In this document: positions 24,401 through 36,400 of the stretch, piece by piece
How the letters are laid out: each line of letters opens with the position of its first letter
Numbering within the stretch: position 1 is the stretch's first letter
NCBI GenBank assembly: GCA_964036195.1
Contig: OZ038454.1
Location: forward strand, 8,370,001 to 8,434,000
Length of the DNA stretch: 64,000 nt
Origin: Sphaerolaimus hirsutus
Lineage: Eukaryota > Nematoda > Chromadorea > Monhysterida > Sphaerolaimidae
Direction of reading: 5' to 3'
Position numbers and translations under genes: made by a program
Notes under the pieces: model-generated
The model's input: only the letters and a program-made list of their open reading frames with translations
Databases searched by the model: none
Told to the model about the DNA's origin: nothing

Positions 24401-27400
24401 GGTTACGTACAAGGTCCAACCACTTCAATCTCCGCCAACACTAAAATCATTGTCAACTCACTTTCACTTCATATTTGCAGGTGCCGCAAGCGACGAGCAG
24501 CGCGTTTGCGCAGTCGCACCAATGCAGCAGTAATTTCGCGTACGCCCCAATCAGTCAGAATGGCCAGATCAGACAGAATTTATACCAGGCGACCGCTGGT
24601 CCGCCGCCATTGCAGCAGGTTGGCACCGTTCCAATGCAGCGTCCCCCGGCTGGCCCCGTGCCAGCGCAGCAGCCCCAGACTGGCACTGCTCAGATGCAGC
24701 AGAGCGGGGTTGGCAGAGTGCCAGTGCAGAATGCCTCGACTGGCGCCGTGCCAACGCAGCAGCCGAAAGTCGGCACTGCGCCAGTACAGCAGGAGAAGGT
24801 TGGCAAAGCGCCAATGCAGCAACCAAAGCCTGCCAAGGTTCCAGTTCAGGTGAGTTTGACAATTATTTCAGGATTTGTACCCGTTAATTCGGGAAAATGG
24901 CCGCATAATTTTTCGTTACCGATTTGACACCTTAATTTTAACCGTCCACGGCTGTCAGCAGATATTCTTTTCGCGTAAACCGCAAACTATTTTTTTAAAT
25001 AATTTATTTTATTTTAAATCATATTTTAGGCGCCACGCACGGCTCCCCCAAATTTGGTGTCCGATCTGGAGCAGTTGGTGAAATTCCAAACGAATAGCAG
25101 CGGGAATATTGCAGTCGCGTATGGCCGGCTAAAGTCCGAGTACGCGGCTACTTATGGGAGCGATTTGGAACAAACATTGAAAAATGTTAATGGTGATGGA
25201 GATATCATGGCTTTTGTGGAGAGATACATGGCTGGGGTGCTACATGCGTATTTTGGTTCGTTTGGAACGGGGTCGCAATGCTATGACTTTTCGATGTATC
25301 GTTTTGAATTTTTATAATACACTACCGTGCAGAATAGTTGAGACTTTTTGCACTGCGTGATTAATGTTGCCAGAATTTCGAAATGGTTGATATGTAAAAC
25401 ATTTGGATACTATACATGGGTACCCTGGGGGGTTGACTACACATGCCCAGGATGACCGCCCCTCAAGTTCAAATCTGCAAATATTCCTAGTGTACAAACA
25501 TATTAACTCAGTATGTTCATGTTTCAGAATAGTTGAGACTTTTTGTGTTTTGGGCAGTAGCCACCCAGTATCTCACGTTAAAGTCTATATCCACCTCCTA
25601 TGTTCATTTTTAACAAAATTTTCACCATGGCAACTGCTTGCCTGCATCACTGAGCTCTGTGTGCAGCAAGAAACATTCTAAGCATGAACAGCATATGGTG
25701 ATGCATATATGGAAATGTGGCATTTATTAATTTTTGCTGCAGTTTTGCATCCATTGCCAGCAACTCTGAAATGGGGGTAGGCATACTACTGGGTGGGGCT
25801 ATTTGGTGTGTAAATTTGAGGTTTTGGCCTTGCTCTATTAGGGAGAAAAGTTGGCCCAACTGTGAATGAGTAATGTGCAATGAATGAGTGCATTTTGGAT
25901 GGAATGAAGATGGAAGTTTGTAAGTGCTATAACTTTTGATTGGAAAGAGATATTGAAAAAACGTTTTTGTCATATTAATTCTCTCTGTCTAAAGTATGTT
26001 ATAGACTGTTCAATAACAAAATTTTCATGCTGCAAACCCCAGTAAAATAAGCATAAAAAATTTAGACACCATTGAAAACTTTGAAGTGCCATAACTTTTG
26101 ATTGGAAAGAGATATTGAACTCATTTCTGTTTTAAATGAATCCCTGTTGTCTAAAGTATATGATAGCATGTTCAAAAAATTATTTTTACATGTTCAAAAA
26201 CTGGGTCAAATTGACATATGGAATCTAGACATCACTCAACCGACCACAAAAATAGAATCTGCAGGTTGTCCCGATCATTTGAAGTGTTGAATTATTCAAA
26301 TCAGCCCAGAAATGGTTGAGTTATCAAGCTTCAAAGACACTCATCCAGATTGCCCATTTTTTGTATATTTATTGACCATCTTTTTATAGACCCCCCTTAT
26401 CTTGGGCCTGGGGGTTTATTTGAGCAAACAAAAAATTTTCATTTTAGCCCCAGCATCAAACCCCAACATACTCAAACGGCATCAAAATCGGGCAAGGGAC
26501 AAGAAATTGGGAAGCAAAAAAGTGCAGTGGACCCCCAGCCTACTGTTTCTCTATGTGTGAAAAGTCTCAACTATTCTGCACGGTAGTGTATTGCTTCGGA
26601 AATTTTCGGTATCGATTTTCGTTGTGGTGCTGTGCGCAGTAGTTGACAGTCCAAAGCTTATAAATTTATTTTAAACCAATTAAAGTTTACCGAAATGAAA
26701 AGTAGTTGACGAACTCCTCATTCCAATATGCTCAAAGGTGCTTATAGCAGGTGTATCCGCTTTGAAATTTTCTGCTTATAACTAATGTACGCAGCCGTTT
26801 TGCTGTGAAATGCTGTTTTTCGATATTCAATACGACATAAATACCTTGTATCTGTATTAGTCTTCTTTACAAAATGTCAAAATATCATCCACAATTCCAA
26901 TCGTCGTCAATCCAATCCCCCCAAAACCTCTCAGACAGCCGAGGCATCTTGCAGTTGCGACTGCACCCCGACCACCCCGACTCTGTCAAATTATCGGGCC
27001 CCAGCCCGACTCCGCGAAGGGGCGCCCCGCCGCCGCCCGCGCCCAAATACGACGCGCGCACGCCGCCGCCGCTAGAGGGCGCCCATGGCGTTCAAAATAA
27101 GGCGGCCGTTGGTTTGCGTTGTTTTTTTTATTGATGTTTGTGTATAGACTAGCAGGATTCTCTCCGACCTTCGGTCGGGTTTTGTGGTTCTCTACAATTA
27201 ATACCATTGGAGAAAATATGATACTTTAGTTAAGTTTGCCCACATGCTAGGCATGTGTTTTGAAATGCGGTATGTAATCTACCAACAATAACAAGACCAA
27301 TACCAAAGATGCAATGTTTTGGAATGGATTTTTGTAAACTTCTGTAAAATGGTTGGGCATGAAACTCGGTAGTAAAATGTAGACAGTTTGCGATTTGGTA

Positions 27401-30400
27401 TGGGTGTGCAGTGTGCATTCTGTGTGGTATAGGTTTTGTGATATGATAGTGTGGTTTTTGCAAGGTGTCAAACTTTGTTGTTATCTTCAATTGGTTACAT
27501 TTGTGCTTTGCTGTTCTTTTTGTGTTTGTAAATCCTTGTGGTATAAATTGTAGAGAACCACAAAACCCAACTGAAGGTTGGAGAGAATCCTGCTATAGGT
27601 ACCCACTACTCAGAGGCTTGCAAAAACTGACACCCCAATGGGGACCCCCCTCCAAATGGCACCCCCTGGGGAACCTCCCAAAAGTGGCACCCCCTGGGAA
27701 CCGCCCAAAAATGGGACCCCCTAGGGCCCCACAAATATGGCACCCCCTGAGGACCACCAAAAAATGGCACCCCTTAGGGACCCCCCAAAAATGGCACCCC
27801 CTTGGGACCCCCCAAAAATAGCACCCCCTGGGGACCCCCCAAACATGGCACCCCCTAGGAACCCCCACAAAAATGGCACCCCCTGGGGACCCACCCAAAG
27901 TTGGCTCCCCCTGGGGACTCTACAAAACCCAACTGAAGGTTGGAGAGAATCCTGCTATAGGTACCCACTTCTCAGAGGCTTGCAAAAACTGACACCCCAG
28001 TGGGGACCCCCCTCCAAATGGCACCCCCCGGGGAACCCCCCAAAAGTGGCACCCCCTGGGAACCGCCCAAAAATGGGACCCCCTAGGGCCCCAGAAATAT
28101 GGCACCCCCTGAGGACCACCAAAAAATGGCACCCCTTAGGGACCCCCCAAAAATGGCACCCCCTTGGGACCCCCCAAAAATAGCACCCCCTGGGGACCCC
28201 CCAAACATGGCACCCCCTAGGAACCCCCACAAAAATGGCACCCCCTGGGGACCCACCCAAAGTTGGCTCCCCCTGGGGACTCTCCAAAAATGGCACCCCC
28301 CTGGGGACCCCCCCCCCCAAATGGCACCCCCTATGGACCCCCCCCGCAAAAAAAAAATAGCACCCCCTGAGGACCACCAAAAAATGGCACCCCTGGGGAC
28401 CACCCAAAAAATGGCATCCCATGTGGACCCCCTTGAAATGGCACCCCCATATGTCCCATATTTGGCCCCATGGGTTCATTTTTAGGGTTATGGTAATGTA
28501 GTGTCAAAATGGAGTGCATATATCAAATTGGTGCAATCAGAGACCCAAATTTGAAATCAGTGCAATCAGAATCCCAAAAATGAATGATTTCACAAATTGA
28601 AATTTTTTGGCTCCAGAGGTTCATTTTCAGGGTTATGGTTATGTAGTTTTCAGGGTTATGTAGTGTCAAAACAGAGTGCATATTTCAAATCAGTGCAATT
28701 AGAAACCCACATTGGATCATTTCACAATTTCTAATTTTTTAAGCCCTGGGCATATTTGAAATTGCTACACTCAGAAACCCACAAATCCATCATTTTATGG
28801 TTTGAAAGTTTTTGGCCCAGGGGGTTCATTTTAGGGTTATGGTAATGTAGTGTCAAAATGAAGTGCATATTTCAAATGAGTGCTATCAGAAACCCGAAAA
28901 TGCATCATTTCTCAAATTGAAAGTATTTGGCCCCATGGGTTCATTTTTAGGGTTATGGTAATGTAGTGTCAAAATGTAGTGCATATATCAAATTGGTTCA
29001 ATCAGAGACCCAAATTTGAAATCAGTGCAATCAGAAACCCAAAAATGAATGATTTCACAAATTGAAAGTTTTTGGCTCTAGAGGTTCATTTTCAGGGTTA
29101 TGTAGTGTCAAAACAGAGTGCATATTTCAAATCAGTGCAATTAGAAACCCACATTGAATCATTTCACAATTTCTAATTTTTTAAGCCCTGGGCATATTTG
29201 AAATCGCTACACTCAGAAACCCACAAATCCATCATTTTATGGTTTGAAAGTTTTTGGCCCAGGGGGTTCATTTTAGGGTTATGGTAATGTAGTGTCAAAA
29301 TGAAGTGCATATTTCAAATGAGTGCAATCAGAAACCTGAAAATGCATCATTTCTCAAATTGAAAGTATTTAACCCCATGGGTCCATTTTGAGGGTTATGG
29401 TAATGTAGTGTCAAAATGGAGTGCATGTATCAAATCAGTGCAATCAGAAACCCAAATTTGAAATCAGTGCAATCAGAAACCCAAAAATGCATCATTTCAC
29501 AAATTGAAAGTTTTTGGCCCCAGTGGTTCATTTTCAGGGTTATGGTAATGTAGTGTCAAAATGAAGTGCATATTTCAAATGAGTGCAATCAGAAACCCGA
29601 AAATGCATCATTTCTCAAATTGAAAGTATTTGGCCCCATGGGTTCATTAACAGGTTATGGTAATGTAGTGTCAATGGAGTGCATATATCAAATCAGTGCA
29701 ATCAGAAACCTAAATTTGAAATCAGTGCAATCAGAAACCCAAAATTGCATCATTTCACAAATTCAAAGATTTTGGCCCCAGTGGTTCATTTTCAGGGTTA
29801 TGGTAATGTAGTGTCAAAATGGAGTGCATTATATATCAAATCAGTGCAATTAGAAACCCACAATGCATCATTTCACAATTTGAAAGTTTTGGCCCCATTT
29901 TGGGTTCAATTTCAGGGTTATTGTAATGTACTGTCAGAATGGAGTGCATATTTCAAATCATTGTAATCAGTAACCCACAAATGCATTATATCACAATTTA
30001 TATTTTTTAGCCCCGGGGGCCTCACTTAAGGATTATGGTAATGTTATTGTTAACTCCCATAAACTCAGCCCCTAATTTGGCAAACACCCATCAACTCAAC
30101 TCCCATAAACTCAGCCTCTAATTTGTGAACTTGTGTCAACAGCCCCTTATTTTTAAACTTCTGTCAACTCAACCCTAATTTATAAACACCCATCAACTCA
30201 ACCCTGAATTGTAAACTCAGCCCCTAAAAACTCAAGTCAACCCCCTATACATGTGCAATTGCATTCTTGGGAAGCAACTTTGCCATCTACTAACCCTGTT
30301 TGTCAAGATTGTGGATCGTGTTTGTAAAGGGCATTTGTACTAATAAATAGTGACTGCATTGTGTGCAAAAACACACACGAATTGGGCACAATGAGGCCTG

Positions 30401-33400
30401 CGATTGTGCCTCCTATCTTTTGCATTGAAGCATCCTTAGCGTGCAGTTCTCTCGAAATTGTATAGGTGGAGATAAAGATGTAGAGAAAGGAAGGAAAAAT
30501 TGCACTGTCACTGGCGGGAATCGAACCCGCTACTCTCGTTTAAAACTCGAGCGCCCTAAACGCTGCACCGCCGTGGCGGCTGGGCTCTAGTATTAGGGGT
30601 TCATATGCTGCGTGGGCGCATGTGCTACCACTCACGGCATTGCCCGGGGGGAAGATGTCATCGCTGACATACTTGCGGATGTTGTGGTGAGCAGCGAATG
30701 GAGATAACGTGAGGTGCGGGTTCCATTCCCGATAGTGGCAGTGCAAATTTTGCACTCTTCAGAGTGTGCCGCTGTTCGAACGAAGTGATTCGTCTTGATG
30801 TGTTGGTCAAAGACCTAAATGTATTGGATACTCATGTGGTATTGGGGAGGGGGGCTTTATTCAGCCCCCTACCACTCATCTGCAAGATTCACGCACCCCC
30901 GAAATCGCTGCGCGCAGTCGACCCCGGTATCGACTGGCGAGCAGCCGCCGCGACTGCCCACGCCGCCGTCGCACAGCAAACTGCGGCCGCCCGCCGCGCC
31001 CAGCTACGACCTGGTGCCAATCCCAGACCCTGTAAGATGTCAAATGTCACGCAAAGTGTCAAAAGTCATGTAGAATGCCCTGCAAAATGGCAACCGAGTT
31101 GCCATTTTGCAGGGCATTTTGCATGACTTTTGACACTTTGCTTGACATTTGACATTTTGCAGGGTCTGGGACTGCGCCCTGGTGCTGCCGTCGACCAGCC
31201 AGTCGGGCGCGTCTGCAGGGTCGAAACGCCCGCCGCCGCCCGTCGCGCCCAGTTATTTACCAGAGGATTGTGCTACGTTGGAAGGCAGCGTTGGTTTTTT
31301 TAGTGCGAGTGCATTGATTTTGCAGTTTAATTTTGTTCTGCGCGTGACTTTTCGGGCCGGTCCCGATGTTTTGATGTTTTTTTGTAGAACGTCTGAGATC
31401 TTTTCGTATCGAATGTTGATGAAAATTTGAGGAGTGTGTTGATATCCAACGATTTATCGAACCTTTTGAGGAATTATCGAAAATGGGTATTGAAAAGACA
31501 TAAAAATAATCCAAACCTCAGAAATGGTTCACTTTTAGTTTCGATGCTAAACGGACAGATGACTTTATTTTACAGGGTTCGACAATTGGCAATTTAACTT
31601 TGAAAATGTCTGGCGTCGCCGTTCGATCTCCAGGTGAGTACCGTTAAAAATACACATTTTTTGGTCAGAATGGTTGGATCTACGGTTAGAGAAAATTAAT
31701 TGTTTTCAAACCCCTAGATTTGAAAAAATTGACTGGGTAATTGATTGAAAAAAAACGTAAAATATAGTGCATGTCTACCAGAAATTTTGCCCTTTGATTT
31801 GAAAAATCAGTATTGTTCTAAATACAATTTTTATAATCAGTTGACAAAAATCAAGTTCCATCCCTACTGTGATCAGTCATTTCTACTTCCACTGCCATGT
31901 TTTGTGAACTCATAAGTAGATAATCGGCATCCAATGAAACCTAAACACCAATACTTATACCAAAACATAAGTAAATAAAATATGCGAATATAAATTTCTT
32001 ATCATTTTGTTTATTTTATACTTTTAATCTTTTTATTATATTATCCTTTCAGCGGGAAATGTCATTGTCGGACCCACGCTGGAAGCGGACTTGCCAAATG
32101 CCGAAATTCCTAATAGATTGGGTAGTTGGGACGCGATCAACGCGCTGCCGTTCGACGATCCCAGGCGGATGATCGAGGTATTTTTATCATTTTTTTTATT
32201 TTGTAGGGTTCAAACTAGGGTGTCAAATTTCCGTTTTCCGTTTCCGCTTTCCTCAAGCAATTTTTTTCTGTATTCCATTCCGTTTTCCGGAAAGTGCAAA
32301 AAAAATTTCCGTTTCCGCTTTTCCGCAGGCAAAATTCTTTCCGTTTTCCGCTTTCCACAGGCAAATATTTTTCCGTTTTCCGGCAAGTGCAAATATTTTT
32401 CCGTTTCCGTTTTCCGGCAAGTGCAAAAACATTTCCGTTTCCGTTTTCCGTAAAAAATTTTTGTTGACGTTTGAAAATCAATGTCACTTCTCGCGAATTC
32501 ATGTGTGTGTTTTGAAAAATTTGAGAAAAAAGTTTCATGTCTCTACACCAGAACTTGTGCCAAAATCCCGATCATACAAACTCCGAAAAAAAAACATCTC
32601 GTGTTTTCAATCCCGATCCCGACAATTCTGAATACCGATACCGAAAAGTGAATCCCATTTGAACCCTAGTCACACTTATCCCCCTAAATCACACTTTTTC
32701 CACCCGAAAACGACCACTTGGCAACCTTCCAACCGCAGATAAAGCTGGTCAAGTTCCACTCGCTCGACCAGTTGCACGTAATGCCCCGGGAGGCGGCGTC
32801 GGCGCTCAGCCAGCTCAAGTGCGACTTGGAGTCGTTCTACGGCGTCAACGGCAATTGGGACAATCCGCAGTACTCTGTGGATGCGTCCGAACTGCGGAAG
32901 GTGTCGCAAAGTCGTCGCTTTGCGTCCGCGGTCGTCCTGGTGACTGAGACGAGCGGCGTCACTTTTTGCAGGTGTGAGGGTGCGGTTTTGATTGAGGTCT
33001 TGTGTTTTAGAGTGTGATGGGTCGGGTGCCATAAGGAAATAAAAAGACCACTTATATGTAAGTTGCGGAAGTAATTTGGAAGTGGCAAGTGAAGAGAAAA
33101 ATGGGAAGTAAATCAAGTTAAGATTAAAAAGTCAAGACGAATGACTAGTTCTGATATACACAATTACGAATGACAACTTCTGACAAGTTCTAAATTGACA
33201 AAATAAAAAAATAAAAAATAGAAATCTTCAAAAATTTGTTTTGACCCTTATTTGAACGGTTCCATCCTTTTTCAATCATTTTTACGTTTTTTAAATTATA
33301 TTTTATTTTTGCGGTTTCTTGTCATCTGCCACTCGTCTCTTCACTTGCGGGATTGACTCCACATTTGAACGCGTTTAAGTGTAACTACTATTACTGAAGA

Positions 33401-36400
33401 TCAAAAATTACTTATTCTTTTGAACTCGAATATGTCCAAAGAGTTTATTTCAGTTTAAATTTCAGCTGTTAACTAGTCTCCATGGCCAAAATCTCAACCC
33501 GCCAATTCTCAGAGCGCTGGTCGACCTGAGTTCATTCGACGCGGGTTCGAGCACGGTGGTCGTCCTCCAGGTGGACTTCGGCGACCAGGAACGATTGAAC
33601 GTGGACGAAATTCGCAAATTGGACGCGCGCTTTGCGCAGACACCCGTTACCCTGGTTCCCATGCAGCTGCACCAGCTGAGGCATAATTTTGAGGTTTGAT
33701 AATGAAAATGACAATGGGGCAGCCTTCTGCTTCTGGTGATGATTTCTGCTAAAAAAAAGTGCATTCATACGTCGAGGTCGACTCGTGGCATTTTACTCTT
33801 TTTGTTATTTTATTAAGTTCATTATTATTTACTTCCTGATCAATCATGAGCCATTACCCCATTCTTTCTTAAACACATAAAATTAAACGCGCAATGGCAA
33901 TTTGTTTGCAGGAGATCGATCCCTCAGTCGAAGCGGTCAGCTACTGGGAGGCGCTGGACACGGAAGTGCGCTCGTACTGCGACACCAGGCAGACCTACGC
34001 GCAGGTGAACTATTGGGTTACACTCCTTTCGTGGCGGTTTTTCGGGTATTTGTCCGCTTTACCGGCAGAATTTACCGGACCGCAAAATTTTGTTCGCCAT
34101 TTCCGTATTGTTTACCGCAATCTTCATGGTTTACTGTTTTTCAATTTTGTTTACTACGACTTTTTCTTTGTCTTGGATGCGAAAAGTGGATAAAAATGGC
34201 TAAGCGAAAATCTACAAAGGTTGGAACTACATTCATGGATTTTAAATTTTAATAAATTATAGTATAAAATAATTCGCGATTTTGAAGCTGAGAGTGAAAA
34301 AGGTACAAAGTTTGGCGATTTATAGTGAACATTGATCAGAGGCGCTACCGAAAAGCCGTACCGTTTACCGCTCTAGCTACTTGTACCGTCCCAGAATCAT
34401 TTAAGTACCCCCCGCCGCAGCTGCAAAAGTGGTGCGGCGAGTCTTGCGCGCTCGTCGGCGACATAGTGGAGCTGTCGCCGACCGGCTCGGTGTCGACCAC
34501 GCTGAGCACGCAGTTGGTGCACATGCAGCTGGCCTCTCGCGTCCGCGACCAGGCGCAGATGGACGCGGCCGGCGACGCGGCCCCGCCTTTGGTCGTGCCC
34601 ATAGAGGTTCTGAGACAGCACCCCGTTGGTTTGGTGGGAGGGCAACCATCCGGAGGGGGGTTCTAGGGGGTTCAATTTATAGGTTTTTCAAGGTATAGAA
34701 GGAACAAAGGGAGAAAAATTGCTAAATTTTTACATCGGGGATAGATACCTGGCCAATCCTGCCGGTTACCCCCAACCTTCCATCGGAGACCCCCGCCCAA
34801 TGTAAATACTGGGAATTCCGTTCACAGCGGCCTTATGAATTCCTTTCTCGATACTCGATACTAAGTCGTTTACTAAATGATTAGCTGGTACTGAACTATC
34901 GGGTATTTAATCTATTGCGAGGAAAAAGTACAGAATTTTTGTTTATTTGTTCAGATAGAATTTGAAAATTTCAGCGTAGGGTGTGCAGTAGTGATGGAAT
35001 GGCGCCATGGCGCTGGCGCCATTTGAGCCGCGCCATGGCGCCATTGGCGCTTGACGCTTTTTTTCTGTGGCGCCTGGCGCCCACATTCTGAAAGGCGCCA
35101 TGGCGCCCTTGGCGCTTGGCGCCCCTTTTCCGTGGAGCCCTTGGCGCCTGGCGCCCTGCTTTAAAAGGGTGCCAAAAAGGCGCCAGCAGGGTTTCAAGGT
35201 GAGTGCTGTATAAATGACAAAAAAAATAAAAACGCATCCGTGGATGATCTAAATTCGCCAGAAAAATCTTTTGTGCAACGGTTCATCAGATGTGTCTGAC
35301 AGATCAGAAGACGAGAATGATGGACCATTGAACTTAATCATAAATCAACAGATAAACAGCAAAATCATAAATCAACAGATTCAAATCGTTGTTATTCCGT
35401 TTTTTTTGTCCATTTCAAGGAAACATTGATTGGAAAAGTCTATTTGAAGTGAATGGATTGTTGTCAAATGACAATATCCAGTGTGTTTGAATTCGTCATG
35501 TGGATTTTACTTAAATTTTTTGTTGATAGTGTTGTTTTTGTTCATTACATCCTGGAGAATGCTAATTAAACTGGTGGCACATATAAATTGAAAATTGACT
35601 AAACTGGTGGCACATATAAATGAGAAACCAGGTACCTCGTTTTTCACAACAACCTCACAGGGATACGTGCAGCCCAATATGGCTGCCATTTTTTGTGGGG
35701 GTGCCCACAACATTTGTCTACATATATGCCAAGTGGCACCCCATGGCACCCCCCTGTTCTTCTGCTACAGATTGATGAAGTTTTTTTGCTAATTTTTTCC
35801 CGGAAAATATAAATGAGAATTTTCAAAAAACCAAACAAAGTATAGCTGCGGTAAAGTGTGCAGCAATTTTTTGGTGTGCTGACAACACAAGGGATGATTA
35901 CACTTGTGTTGGTGCTTTTTCAAAAAATAAAAATTCCTTGTGGCTTGCCAAAAGCCATATTATGACCCGCTGGTCATTTTTGGGTATATTTTGACCCCAT
36001 TCACCTACCCCCAATTAAAAATGGCCCCCAATATGCAGACATGTGCTATGAAGCCATCTCAACAACTATTTTGAACTTTGTCATAATCCAAATTGTGAGT
36101 GTAATTGAAAAACCATGATTTTCAACTTTCTGGACATGACCTAGTTTTTTGTCTGGCCCATTAATACTAGATACATAGCACATTGCGCATTGGCCCCAAT
36201 AGATTTTTTACAGATAATTAGTGCCCACATTAAATGGGCACAATTATTTTGTGATTTGTGCTGTGACATTGCAGGCGTCGGACACGCTGTCACGCAAGTG
36301 CACTCTTTACACAGGGCCATTTTTATCATTTGCTATAAGAAATATTTGAGTGCAAAACGGGGCCCAGGAGCAGCCATATGTTGCCCCTGACACTGAACAA

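Larger units (their letters stand above)
30500..30756. mobile_element. Foldback element with two tRNA-like arms
   Basis: TGCACTGTCACTGGCGGGAA opens it and a matching inverse (TTCCCGATAGTGGCAGTGCA) closes it. Both arms contain a B-box-like GGGTTC.ATTCCCG in opposite orientations. Confidence 0.65.

Noticed and set aside
24569-24862. Minus-strand ORF opposite LOTUS-Tudor exon 7
   Set aside because: Shadow of the coding repeat; no splice sites, while the plus frame has both.
27465-28519. Long Pro-rich and Gly/Trp-rich ORFs on both strands
   Set aside because: They follow from the 27-bp repeat period (nine codons), not from selection for a protein.
30508-30583. Functional tRNA gene
   Set aside because: The acceptor stem does not pair and the anticodon loop is too long.
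31149-31430. Plus-strand ORF starting inside the element at 31.15 kb
   Set aside because: Its start lies in the inserted element; only the part from 31203 fits the spliced frame.
32676-33116. Longer minus-strand and plus-strand ORFs around 32.7-33.1 kb
   Set aside because: The plus frame past 32900 breaks phase with the Tudor core exon; the minus frame is a shadow.
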